The translations under genes and the position numbers were made by a program. Source: Granulibacter bethesdensis CGDNIH1 (GTDB lineage Bacteria > Pseudomonadota > Alphaproteobacteria > Acetobacterales > Acetobacteraceae). From it: DNA of 64,000 bases. The notes beneath the pieces were generated by a model. That model did not search any database. It was given only the letters and a program-made list of their open reading frames with translations, and had not been told where the DNA came from. This document shows positions 39,530 through 49,950 of the stretch, one piece after another (positions within the stretch are counted from its first letter, which is position 1; every line of letters begins with the position of its first letter). The stretch is taken from assembly GCF_000014285.2 (NCBI RefSeq), contig NC_008343.2, forward strand, positions 2,466,501-2,530,500, in the 5' to 3' direction.

Positions 39530-39565
39530 CATCATCATGTCGCCGCTACAGTTTCGAGGAAATAC

Positions 39566-39578
39566 CCCTATATTAGGG
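39566..39578 (+). promoter_or_regulatory. Small palindrome upstream of the Tim44-like gene
   Basis: CCCTA (39566-39570) and TAGGG (39574-39578) around TAT form a 13-base palindrome 26 bases before the ATG at 39605. It may be an operator or a transcript hairpin. Confidence 0.3.
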
Positions 39579-39604
39579 ACATGATAATTCGGAACGGACC
39601 TACG

Positions 39605-40561
39605 ATGCGCAAAGCTTTGCCGGTTTTTCTGGCCGCCACGCTGATCCTCTCCCCTGTTCTTGCCCAGGCGAGGGCCGGGGGAGGATCGTCAATGGGCAGC
39701 AGGGGGAGCCGGACCTATTCTGCGCCCCGCTCTACCCCGGTGGCACCTTATGCAGCGCCGATGGAGCGCAGCTACACCGCACCCAGCCGCCCCTCCTATA
39801 ACAGTCCTCCCGGCATGCCGCCCATGCAGCCTGCTATGTCCCGGCGTTCCGCCTTTACGTCCGGGCTGTTAGGCGGGCTGATCGGTGCGGGGATCGGTGG
39901 ATTACTGATGGGCCATGGGCTGTTTGGCGGAGTCAGCGGGATTTTCGGTTTCTTCGGCCTGCTGCTGCAGATTTTCCTGATCGTGATGGTGGTGCGTTTT
40001 CTGTGGCGCCGCTTCGCGGGTGGGAATGCTCCAGCCATGGCACCGGCCGGTGCCGGCATGACCAACCCGTTCACCACCAATCAGACTGATCGCGGCCCGA
40101 TAGGGGGAGGACAGATGGGGGGAGGCCCGATGGGAGGAAGACAGAGCAGTGTCCAACCGATCCAGCTTTCTCAGGGAGATTACCAGCGCTTCGAATCCCT
40201 GCTGAAAGAGGTCCAGGCAGCCTGGACCGATCGCAATCTTCAGCAGCTCGGCAGCATCAGTACGCCGGAAATGGTTGGTTATTTTAACGAGCAACTGACC
40301 GCTCTTGCCAGTCGCGGCCTGCATAATACCGTTACCAACGTCACCTTGCAGAAGGGCGACCTGTCGGAAGCGTGGCGGGAAGGTACGCTGGAATATGCGA
40401 CCGTCGCGATGCTTTTCTCCATGATCGACGCGACCTACGACTCAAGCGGTCGGGTGGTTGAGGGGGATGCTTCCCAGCTGCAGACAGCGACCGAGTTCTG
40501 GACCTTCGTGCGCAGTCCGGGCGGGCCGTGGATTCTCTCTGCCATTCAACAGGCGCGATAA
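39605..40561 (+). CDS. Secreted Tim44-like domain protein
   Basis: A 318-residue protein with an N-terminal signal peptide (LPVFLAATLILSPVLAQARA, cleavage after AQA or ARA), a Ser/Pro/Gly-rich stretch, a Gly-rich hydrophobic pair (GLLGGLIGAGIGGLLMG and FGLLLQIFLIVMVVRFLW), and a C-terminal Tim44/MPP-10-like domain from about 190 to 318, with FESLLKEVQAAWTDRNLQQL as its clearest block. The Tim44 domain usually binds partners in transport contexts, but its role in bacteria is unclear. The ATG at 39605 is favoured; an upstream ATG at 39581 is possible. A terminator follows. Confidence 0.7.
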   Translation: MRKALPVFLAATLILSPVLAQARAGGGSSMGSRGSRTYSAPRSTPVAPYAAPMERSYTAPSRPSYNSPPGMPPMQPAMSRRSAFTSGLLGGLIGAGIGGLLMGHGLFGGVSGIFGFFGLLLQIFLIVMVVRFLWRRFAGGNAPAMAPAGAGMTNPFTTNQTDRGPIGGGQMGGGPMGGRQSSVQPIQLSQGDYQRFESLLKEVQAAWTDRNLQQLGSISTPEMVGYFNEQLTALASRGLHNTVTNVTLQKGDLSEAWREGTLEYATVAMLFSMIDATYDSSGRVVEGDASQLQTATEFWTFVRSPGGPWILSAIQQAR

Positions 40562-40577
40562 CAGGGTGGAAGCAAAG

Positions 40578-40609
40578 AAAAAAGCGCCCCGGCAAGGGCG
40601 CTTTTTTTA
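40578..40609 (+). terminator. Rho-independent terminator after the Tim44-like gene
   Basis: AAAGCGCCC (40581-40589) pairs with GGGCGCTTT (40596-40604), loop CGGCAA, with an A-run before and a T-run after. It could act for transcripts from both directions, because the convergent cytochrome oxidase genes begin just beyond it. Confidence 0.8.
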
Positions 40610-40633
40610 TTAGCCGGTGTGTTCCGTTTTCTG

Positions 40634-40834
40634 TCAGCCTGCCGGAGAAGCCATACCGGCTGGAACCTTGCCTGATTCATGCGGCGTCTGATGAGCAATC
40701 TTCACCATCGCCATCGCGTAAAACAGGAAGGCCATTCCGAACAGCACGATCAGCATCGCCAGATTACGGCCCCGACGTTTCCGGCGAAGTTCATCAGACT
40801 GCTCCTGCGTCAGGCGCGGGGGAAAATTGACCAT
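40634..40834 (-). CDS. CoxF-like small membrane protein of the cytochrome oxidase operon
   Basis: A single-pass membrane protein of 66 residues: a basic N-terminus LRRKRRGRN is followed by the helix LAMLIVLFGMAFLFYAMAMV. This matches CoxF-type small proteins found next to ctaB in alphaproteobacterial oxidase operons. It lies directly behind ctaB, whose stop is within ten bases; a GTG at 40843 overlapping the ctaB stop (GTGA) is an alternative start. Function in oxidase assembly is inferred from context. No ctaG follows. Confidence 0.7.
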   Translation of the reverse strand: MVNFPPRLTQEQSDELRRKRRGRNLAMLIVLFGMAFLFYAMAMVKIAHQTPHESGKVPAGMASPAG

Positions 40835-40839
40835 ACCGA

Positions 40840-41793
40840 TCACACAAAACGATCAACGGCCAGCGCCAGAAACAGCACGGCCAGATAGATCAGAGAGTAT
40901 TTGAACGCGGCACGGGCAGGTGCATCCTTGGTCAGGCTCAGCCCGACTTCGTCCTGCTTGTCCCGCAGCACCCGCCAGCTTTGTACCAGAAAGCCGAGGC
41001 TCAATACGACAGCCGATAGTCCGTAAACGCGTCCGGTATCACCCAGCGCCCAGGGCAGCACCGCGATCACTGACAGCAGCACAGTATAGGCCATGATATG
41101 CTGACGGGTTTTACGTGCCCCCGCCACCACCGGCAGCATCGGCACCCCGGCCCGCTCATAATCCATCTGCGCCCAGAGCGAGAGCGACCAGAAATGCGGG
41201 GGCGTCCAGAAAAAGACAATGGCGAACATCATCACCGGCATCAGATCAATCGTGCCAGTCACTGCCGCCCAGCCGATCACGGGTGGGAAGGCACCTGCAG
41301 CACCACCAATAACGATATTCTGCGGCGTGCTTCGCTTCAGCCACATCGTATAGATAACCGAATAGAAAAAGATCGCGAAGGCCAGCACCGCAGCGGCAAC
41401 AACATTCGTTGCCAGCCACATCACCAGCACCGATCCGACCGCCAGCACGATACCGTATCCCAAAGCCTCGCCCGGCTCGATCCGGCCTGCCGGAATCGGG
41501 CGATTTTTGGTCCGGCGCATCACCGCGTCGATATCGCGGTCGTACCACATGTTGATCGCACCGGAGGCTCCGGTCGCAACCGCGATGCACAGGATCGCAA
41601 TGGCACCCAGAACCGGATGCAGGGAGCCCGGGGCCACCAGCATACCGATCAGCCCGGTAAATACGACCAGGCTCATCACGCGCGGTTTGAGCAGGGTCAC
41701 CCAGTCCGCTGCCGAGGCCATGCCAGGCATTTGAGCGGAAAGCGGCAGAGAGGATACCTCCCTGCCGCCATTGACGAACGCACTGTCGCTCAT
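40840..41793 (-). CDS. ctaB: Protoheme IX farnesyltransferase (heme O synthase)
   Basis: UbiA-family membrane prenyltransferase that adds a farnesyl group to heme B, giving heme O for the oxidase. 317 residues with about nine membrane segments. The first Asp-rich motif is NMWYDRDIDAVMRRT and is followed by NRPIPAG; the second region is YTMWLKRSTPQNIVIGG. The ATG at 41793 is chosen for plausibility. It lies downstream of ctaD and is transcribed with it. Confidence 0.93.
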   Translation of the reverse strand: MSDSAFVNGGREVSSLPLSAQMPGMASAADWVTLLKPRVMSLVVFTGLIGMLVAPGSLHPVLGAIAILCIAVATGASGAINMWYDRDIDAVMRRTKNRPIPAGRIEPGEALGYGIVLAVGSVLVMWLATNVVAAAVLAFAIFFYSVIYTMWLKRSTPQNIVIGGAAGAFPPVIGWAAVTGTIDLMPVMMFAIVFFWTPPHFWSLSLWAQMDYERAGVPMLPVVAGARKTRQHIMAYTVLLSVIAVLPWALGDTGRVYGLSAVVLSLGFLVQSWRVLRDKQDEVGLSLTKDAPARAAFKYSLIYLAVLFLALAVDRFV

Positions 41794-41825
41794 ACGTCTT
41801 TCATCCGTCCCGAGGGAACCGCGCG

Positions 41826-44371
<2,546 letters not shown>

Positions 44372-44505
44372 CCCGGTTCTGGAGGATACGGCCGGAGAGG
44401 GCCGCATCTTTGCGCCAATCGGCTACAGGACTCCCCGCCCAAGATCAAGCGTTTGTCAGAAAAATGCCGCAGTTCCGTTGCTGAACGACAATTTATTACC
44501 GGAAA

Positions 44506-45216
44506 TCAGTCGTTTTGGAGCTGTACAAGCGTAAAGATACCGAATGGTTGCACCGGCGTAATTTCCGCACGGGCGCGATCCTGTGGCGACAGAAGGGCCT
44601 CGAACGCAAAATCAGGATGCCAGCCCAGCGCATGGGAGGCAGGCGCCATGGCGCGCTCGATCCACCAACGTGGACCTTTTTCCGCAGCGAAATGGTTGAC
44701 GAACAGCAGCCACCCACCCGGACGGACCACACGGCGCATCTCTGCCATCAACTGTACCGGATGCGGCACAACTGAAGCGACAAACATCGCCACCGCGATA
44801 TCAAAGGAATTATCCGCGAAGGACATTGCCTCCGCATCCATTTCCAGCAGCGTCTCGACATTGGCAAGCTGCTGCTCACGCACACGTTCCCGGCCCAGCG
44901 CCAGCATGTCGGTGGAAAGATCAATGCCGGTAATCCGCTTGTCCCGGTGATAGCGGGGCAAAGCAAGGCCGGTTCCAACCCCCACCTCCAGCACCTGCTG
45001 ACCAGTCAGCCGGTTCACGGCCTCCACAGCGCGGCGGCGGCCATAGGCGGACACGCCGCCAAACACCGAGTCGTATACCTTCGCCCAGCGCCGATAGGCA
45101 TCTCTCACCGCATCCGCATTCAGGCTGGTATGGGGCACAGCCTGGGGGCCACGGGTGTTCTCCGCAGCCCCGGAGCTGGAGGATGCATTCTGGGCAGATG
45201 TCTGCGGAATCTTCAT
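44506..45216 (-). CDS. Phosphatidylethanolamine N-methyltransferase-like enzyme (PmtA type)
   Basis: A SAM methyltransferase of 236 residues, likely converting phosphatidylethanolamine stepwise to phosphatidylcholine. Motif I is VLEVGVGTGLALPRY, preceded by YRRWAKVYDSVFGG and followed by GIDLSTDML, NSFDIAVAMFVASVVPHP and RVVRPGGWLLFVNHF; this order matches Rhizobium-type PmtA. The first 35 residues are Ser/Ala-rich and not conserved in appearance. The ATG at 45216 is chosen. No partner gene is adjacent; ctaC is 134 bases downstream. Confidence 0.82.
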   Translation of the reverse strand: MKIPQTSAQNASSSSGAAENTRGPQAVPHTSLNADAVRDAYRRWAKVYDSVFGGVSAYGRRRAVEAVNRLTGQQVLEVGVGTGLALPRYHRDKRITGIDLSTDMLALGRERVREQQLANVETLLEMDAEAMSFADNSFDIAVAMFVASVVPHPVQLMAEMRRVVRPGGWLLFVNHFAAEKGPRWWIERAMAPASHALGWHPDFAFEALLSPQDRARAEITPVQPFGIFTLVQLQND

Positions 45217-45472
45217 ATGAGAGGTCGACAAGCGGCACCGCTCCGGATGTAAGCCACAAAAGTGCTGATGTGGGTAGGCGACGCGCTCCAACTGCGCAAG
45301 CCCGAACAGAAACACTGCCCTCAGCCCATCTGCCGGATGCCTCCCTCCTGACCCCCTGTTACTCCGAAGGCGTATGATGAAAGATCCGTCTGTCAATGCC
45401 CCCTGGCCAATACCCGTTGGCCAATGCCCCGATCGCTGACAGAACAAGACAGACGCGATCTATCCACCGCAA

Positions 45473-45682
45473 TCAGTCGGCGCGTGTCAGATTGACCGCA
45501 GCCGCTCGGCCATTCTGTTGCTGCTCGATTTCGAAATCCAGTTGCTGGCCTTCATTCAGGCTCCTCAGCCCGGCTCTCTGAACCGCACTGATATGAACGA
45601 AAACATCTTTTTCACCCGTGGAAGGGGCAATAAAGCCGTATCCCTTGGTCGGATTAAACCATTTGACCGTGCCGTGTAGCAT
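45473..45682 (-). CDS. Cold-shock domain protein
   Basis: A CspA-type RNA chaperone of 69 residues that melts RNA secondary structure in the cytoplasm. RNP1 is KGYGFIAP and RNP2 is VFVHISAVQ, with [11 protein letters not shown] at the start. The ATG at 45682 lies nine bases after AAAGG. A 206-base gap separates it from gcrA upstream, space for the long leader typical of cold-shock genes; no specific structure was assigned. Confidence 0.93.
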   Translation of the reverse strand: MLHGTVKWFNPTKGYGFIAPSTGEKDVFVHISAVQRAGLRSLNEGQQLDFEIEQQQNGRAAAVNLTRAD

Positions 45683-45888
45683 GGCGCGCTGCCTTTCTTT
45701 AGCCGGCGCCCGCACATGGGCATGGCGCCGAAATTGACGTCGACGCCAGGCCGAAATTCTCCGAACCGACGCCATATTTTCCTCTTCGGCCAGATGCGTT
45801 TCTATCGAACGCCTTCACCGGCCAGTGGAAACGATACGTCGGTCTCTCGGTATCTGCAACAATGATATGAGGTGATTTTTTCTGCCTA

Positions 45889-46620
45889 TCAGGCAGCATC
45901 ATCCCGCCGATCACGCACTTTCACATAGGCTAAAGCGGCATGTTCCGCACAATACGGCTTCCCGGCCATAGCGGGAGCATCGCAGAAACGGAACTCCTTT
46001 GTACCCGGCTCTCCGATCGGCCAGCAACAGGACACAAGCCGCCCGCCTGAAGGGAAAGCCGGGGACGCGACTTTGGAGATCGCACGCGGGGTGGGACGGG
46101 CAGCAGGCGGGGAAGAAGGGGTCGCAACGGCGGCAGGTTGCACTGACGGAAGCGCCTTGTCTTCCTTGGCAATATTCCCGGCGGCAACAACCGGCGCAGA
46201 TCCCTCGGCCGGTTCACGCGCCTGCTCCACCAAAGCAGCAGACACCGGGACAGACCGTGGGGCAGAAGCAAGTTCCACCGGCACGGAGGCAGCCTCAACG
46301 GCGATGACGGCTTCATCCGCCACGACGGCAACGGTTTTTTCCGGCACGGACAAGGCAGCGATGGCCGCAGGTTCATCACCGATAGAGGGATCAGCCATGG
46401 AGGGTAACGTCACGGCACTGGAACGACGGCTGCCGGGTGACGGGCGGGATGCCACCCCATCCCGCCGGATCGGCGAGGGGCGGGCCGCCAGGTTGAGGCG
46501 ATGCGCCTTACCCACCACGGCATTTTTGGAAATGCCCATACGCCGCCCAATCTCGGCGGTTGAAAGCCCTTCATCCCAAAATGCGCGGAGCAGGGTGATT
46601 GCCTCGTCGCTCCACTCCAT
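45889..46620 (-). CDS. gcrA: GcrA cell cycle regulator family protein
   Basis: An alphaproteobacterial regulator that binds sigma-70 holoenzyme and methylated GANTC promoters. The N-terminal helix-turn-helix is ITLLRAFWDEGLSTAEIGRR and ISKNAVVGKAHRLNL. The C-terminal Cys-rich block runs from SCCWPIGEPGTKEFRFCDAP to GKPYCAEH. The 243-residue product is longer than the usual 170 or so because of an Ala/Pro/Ser-rich linker of about 130 residues. It is preceded by no obvious operon partner. A GcrA homologue implies CcrM-type methylation in this organism. Confidence 0.9.
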   Translation of the reverse strand: MEWSDEAITLLRAFWDEGLSTAEIGRRMGISKNAVVGKAHRLNLAARPSPIRRDGVASRPSPGSRRSSAVTLPSMADPSIGDEPAAIAALSVPEKTVAVVADEAVIAVEAASVPVELASAPRSVPVSAALVEQAREPAEGSAPVVAAGNIAKEDKALPSVQPAAVATPSSPPAARPTPRAISKVASPAFPSGGRLVSCCWPIGEPGTKEFRFCDAPAMAGKPYCAEHAALAYVKVRDRRDDAA

Positions 46621-46856
46621 ATCGTGCGCTCCTGATCTTCGCTGCCACTAAATACAGTATATCTGCCGTTTTTCTCAACGGGCACAGACGCCATAAGTTG
46701 TGGAAAACTCCATTAAACGACTCTGTCTACACACAGAATGGTGATGCTGGCCATAAAACGAAACCCGACACCGAATTGTGGCAGATTGGCGACACACGCT
46801 TTCTCTCCTGCGTCAATCAGGCTTTCTGGAAATTTTTCTCTTTACATGACGTGACT

Positions 46857-46994
46857 TGGCGGCCTTTCCTCATGTCATGGCGCAGGTGGGGACCAGGCCA
46901 TTGTACTCACAACGCAGAGTACCTTGCCGGGATACAGGGGATCAGTGTCCGGAAAGCCGACAGCACGACATAAATGGTCGGCTGTCGGCTTTTT
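46857..46994 (+). ncRNA. Possible structured RNA with a terminator-like hairpin, upstream of the CHAP gene
   Basis: Several nested inverted repeats line up here. CGG-C-CTTTCC (about 46861-46870) can pair with GGAAAGCCG (46951-46959) with one bulged base, and inside it GTACTC (46903-46908) pairs with GAGTAC (46917-46922). At the 3' end, GCCGACAGC (46956-46964) pairs with GCTGTCGGC (46981-46989) around a 16-base loop and is followed by TTTTT. Together these could be a small RNA ending in an intrinsic terminator, or a 5' leader element. The family is not recognised. Confidence 0.3.
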
Positions 46995-47500
46995 ATCTGT
47001 TTCCGATACTCCTGCTGCTCACTGCGTGCGGCGGCTCGCCGCAAGGGGGCGGGATTTCGGCCAGTCAATGGCAGTGCGCCCCTTTTGCCCGCGCCGTCTC
47101 CGGCATCGCATTATCCGGGGATGCCGCGGATTGGTGGGATCAGAATGATGGCCGTTACCTCTCCAGCCATCAGCCATCGCGCGGTGCCGTCATGATTTTC
47201 GCACGCTCCCGCCGCCTGCCGCATGGCCACGCATCGGTGGTCGAGGATGTTCTCGGCAGCCGCACCATTACCGTGGCGCATGCCAACTGGGTTCATGGCG
47301 TCGTCAATACCAGCCAGACCGTGGTGGACGTCTCCCCTCGCAATGACTGGTCCCTTGTGCGCGTCTGGTGGCCACCGGCCGGGATAATGGGTACCACCCC
47401 CTATCCTGTACGCGGCTTTCTTTCCCGTGACGGCAGGGGAGCCGATCCAGCGCAGATCCTGTCGATGGCGGAACTGACGGCGCACTCCAGTGCCTATTGA
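46877..47500 (+). CDS. CHAP-domain lipoprotein (amidase/peptidase-like)
   Basis: A putative outer-membrane or periplasmic peptidoglycan hydrolase. The hydrophobic segment LFPILLLLTACGG contains a lipobox with the lipidated cysteine of TACGG. The CHAP region has catalytic cysteine in WQCAPFARAVSGIAL, then HGHASVVEDVL with the histidine, and VAHANWVHG. The start is unclear: ATG at 46877 would give an unusually long leader before the signal peptide, while the natural position, just before NGRLSAFYLF, is an ATA codon (46970). The actual coding start may therefore lie near 46970. Confidence 0.65.
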   Translation: MAQVGTRPLYSQRRVPCRDTGDQCPESRQHDINGRLSAFYLFPILLLLTACGGSPQGGGISASQWQCAPFARAVSGIALSGDAADWWDQNDGRYLSSHQPSRGAVMIFARSRRLPHGHASVVEDVLGSRTITVAHANWVHGVVNTSQTVVDVSPRNDWSLVRVWWPPAGIMGTTPYPVRGFLSRDGRGADPAQILSMAELTAHSSAY

Positions 47501-47568
47501 ACCAGCAATACGCACATCATTCCATACGTCCAATAGCGCATGACACAGGTTTATCGTATGATGTGATC

Positions 47569-47584
47569 CTTCCCCACTGGGAAG
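47569..47584. other. Hairpin in the gap before tatA
   Basis: CTTCCC (47569-47574) pairs with GGGAAG (47579-47584) around CACT, 69 bases past the CHAP gene stop. No T-run follows; it may be a weak terminator. Confidence 0.3.
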
Positions 47585-47678
47585 TGCCCCAAAAGATATG
47601 GCTCCGGTTAATGGCTTGCGTTATCGCCATGTCCGCGCCATCTCCTGTTTGGTAACCGGTTCGCGCCTCGGAGAGATC

Positions 47679-47945
47679 ATGGGTAGTCTGAGCATCTGGC
47701 ATTGGCTGATTCTGCTGGCGGTTGTCGCCATCCTGTTCGGGGGTGGGGGCAAAATCAGCGGTCTCATGGGCGATCTCGGCAAAGGGATCAAATCCTTCAA
47801 GCGGAGCATGGCGGAAGAGGACGATGCTTCCATGGAGCATGATCCGAAAAATCCCGCAGTGCCGCCCCCTTCCCCGAATGCATCTTTGGGGAACCAGCAG
47901 CCCGCACAGCATGACACGACCCCTCGTCCACAATCTCATGTCTGA
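47679..47945 (+). CDS. tatA: Sec-independent protein translocase TatA
   Basis: Pore-forming subunit of the twin-arginine translocase. 88 residues with an N-terminal membrane helix ([20 protein letters not shown]), a glycine hinge, and the amphipathic helix [21 protein letters not shown], followed by a Pro/Asn-rich tail. The ATG at 47679 has GGAGAG just upstream; longer upstream frames look untranslated. No tatB or tatC is adjacent, so the other Tat subunits lie elsewhere. Confidence 0.9.
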   Translation: MGSLSIWHWLILLAVVAILFGGGGKISGLMGDLGKGIKSFKRSMAEEDDASMEHDPKNPAVPPPSPNASLGNQQPAQHDTTPRPQSHV

Positions 47946-47981
47946 CGACATCGCTTTATATCGGCAGGGTTGAGGATAGAT

Positions 47982-48626
47982 ATGACCGGGACAGTCACGT
48001 CAGTCAGGCAGCCGCCGGAATGGGCTGCCGTCACCATTGTTGCAGCCGGACAACGGATGGATGCACGTGGGTGGGTGCCGGCAACCGCCGGGAATATCAG
48101 CGTCCGGCTGCCCGATGATACCATCGCCATTACCAGCAGCGGCAACCACAAGGGCTTCCTGAAGACCTCCGACATCATGGTGGTCGATCAAGCCGGCAAG
48201 CCTTTGACCCCCGGGCTTAAACCCAGCGCGGAGACACTGCTGCATTGCCAGATCTATCGTCTGGACAACCAGGCCGGCGCGGTCGTGCATGGCCATTCCG
48301 TTGCCGCCACCGTGCTGTCGATGGCACCGGGGAAAAACGACGCCCCGCCCGACTTCATTCGGCTGGAAGGGTATGAGGTGCTGAAAGCATTCGGCGTAAA
48401 AACCCACCAGATCACGCTGGATTTACCCATTCTGGACAATGATCAGGATATGGAAAGACTGGCCAGCATTGCCGAACCGATCCTTCTTCGTGGGGCACCG
48501 CTTGGATATTTAATTCGTGGCCATGGCGTTTATGTATGGGGGGGCGATATGGCTGCCGCTCTGGCGCGGCTGGAAGGTCTCGAATTCCTGCTGGCCTGTG
48601 AGCTGGAACGTCGTCGCCTGCGCTGA
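47982..48626 (+). CDS. mtnB: Methylthioribulose-1-phosphate dehydratase
   Basis: Methionine-salvage enzyme of the class II aldolase family, 214 residues, zinc-dependent. The metal site is in VVHGHSVAATVL (two His), with the third histidine in YLIRGHGVYVWG. GNISVRLPDDTIAITSSGNHKGFL is the substrate-loop block. GAGG lies seven bases before the ATG at 47982. mtnD follows after about 30 bases on the same strand. Confidence 0.92.
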   Translation: MTGTVTSVRQPPEWAAVTIVAAGQRMDARGWVPATAGNISVRLPDDTIAITSSGNHKGFLKTSDIMVVDQAGKPLTPGLKPSAETLLHCQIYRLDNQAGAVVHGHSVAATVLSMAPGKNDAPPDFIRLEGYEVLKAFGVKTHQITLDLPILDNDQDMERLASIAEPILLRGAPLGYLIRGHGVYVWGGDMAAALARLEGLEFLLACELERRRLR

Positions 48627-48657
48627 GACACATCTGGATTGACCGGGGGCATACGAG

Positions 48658-49197
48658 ATGAGCCGTCTGACCATTTACGCAGACTCCACACCGGATGCGC
48701 CGCTGCTCCGGACCGAAGATCCGGAACGGATCGCACAGGAATTGAGTAGCATCGGTGTTCGCTTCGAACGCTGGAGCAGCGCTGTTACCCCGTCTCCGGA
48801 TGATGACGAAGCCACCATTCTGGCCGCATATCGCCCTTACCTGAATGCGTTGATGGGCGAAACGGGTGCCGGCACTGCGGATGTGATCCGCCTGCGGCCC
48901 GATACACCGAACCTGCCCGCGTTGCGGCAGAAATTCCTGTCCGAGCATACCCATACCGAGGATGAAGTCCGTTTCTTCGTTCATGGCAGTGGCAATTTCA
49001 TTCTCCATGTCGATGACAGGGTTTATGATGCACACTGCACACAGGGGGATCTGATTTCCGTTCCCACCGGCATCAAACACTGGTTCGATGCGGGCGAAAC
49101 ACCCTTTGTCACCGCCCTGCGCGTGTTCACCGATACCACAGGTTGGGTGGCCCATTACACGGGTGATCCGATTGCTGACCATTTCCCGGCTGCATGA
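48658..49197 (+). CDS. mtnD: Acireductone dioxygenase
   Basis: Fe or Ni-dependent cupin that oxidises acireductone in methionine salvage, giving the 2-keto acid precursor of methionine plus formate. 179 residues; the metal-binding motif HTHTEDE is followed by VRFFVHGSGNFILHV and GDLISVPTGIKHWFDAGE with the remaining histidine. Iron gives the on-pathway reaction, nickel an off-pathway product releasing CO. Between mtnB and mtnC. Confidence 0.93.
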   Translation: MSRLTIYADSTPDAPLLRTEDPERIAQELSSIGVRFERWSSAVTPSPDDDEATILAAYRPYLNALMGETGAGTADVIRLRPDTPNLPALRQKFLSEHTHTEDEVRFFVHGSGNFILHVDDRVYDAHCTQGDLISVPTGIKHWFDAGETPFVTALRVFTDTTGWVAHYTGDPIADHFPAA

Positions 49198-49230
49198 TAG
49201 ATCCGCCTTTTTCCCCGCATAAGGCCCGCC

Positions 49231-49926
49231 ATGAATCCTCCCAAGGCCATTCTGACCGATATCGAAGGCACCACGACCCCAATCGCCTTCGTGCATCGGG
49301 TTCTGTTTCCCTATGCCAAAGCCAATATGGCCGGGTTTCTGGCGGCTTATTCGGATGATGAAGCAGTTGCCGCAATCCTTGCCGAAGTAGAGGCGCAGTA
49401 TCCGGGCCGACCGGCGCTGGAAACATTGCTGGGCTGGATGGATGAGGATGCGAAAATCACCCCGCTGAAAGCATTGCAAGGCCTGATCTGGCGGGAAGGA
49501 TATCGCAATGGCGCCCTGCAGGCGCAGGTGCACCCGGATGCCGCGCAGAGCCTGCGCGCATGGCATGAGGCCGGCCTCAACCTGTTCGTCTACTCATCCG
49601 GTTCGGTCGAAGCCCAGCAATTGCTGTTCTCTTATTCCGATCAGGGTGATCTGTCGCTGTTGTTCGGCGGCTTTTTCGACACCAGAATCGGCGGCAAGCG
49701 CGAGGCAGACAGCTATCGCCATATTATCGCCAATACCGGCATGCAACCGCAAAGCATGCTGTTCCTCTCCGATATCGAGGAAGAGCTGGACGCGGCACTG
49801 GATGCGGGTTTGCGCACCTGCCAGCTCGTCCGTGCCGGAGATAACGGGGGGCCACCCACTCTGCGCCACCCCCATGCCCCGGATTTTATCGCCGTCGCAC
49901 ACCTGTTCGGCCTGCCTCATCCCTGA
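49231..49926 (+). CDS. mtnC: Acireductone synthase (enolase-phosphatase)
   Basis: HAD-family bifunctional enolase-phosphatase producing acireductone for MtnD. The nucleophile is Asp10 with Glu12 in ILTDIEGTTTPIAF, the Asp-x-Glu variant used by this family; VYSSGSVEAQ supplies motif II, GKREADSY motif III, and LFLSDIEEELDAALDAG motif IV. 231 residues, usual length. It completes a three-gene mtnB-mtnD-mtnC block; mtnA and mtnK or mtnP are not in the window. Confidence 0.93.
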   Translation: MNPPKAILTDIEGTTTPIAFVHRVLFPYAKANMAGFLAAYSDDEAVAAILAEVEAQYPGRPALETLLGWMDEDAKITPLKALQGLIWREGYRNGALQAQVHPDAAQSLRAWHEAGLNLFVYSSGSVEAQQLLFSYSDQGDLSLLFGGFFDTRIGGKREADSYRHIIANTGMQPQSMLFLSDIEEELDAALDAGLRTCQLVRAGDNGGPPTLRHPHAPDFIAVAHLFGLPHP

Positions 49927-49950
49927 TGCGGGATGACGGCCCTTTCTCTT

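Noticed and set aside
46908..46924. Short stretch resembling a cDNA template-switch primer (CAACGCAGAGTAC)
   Set aside because: A 13-base match is easily coincidental, and the rest of the region shows no adapter sequence.
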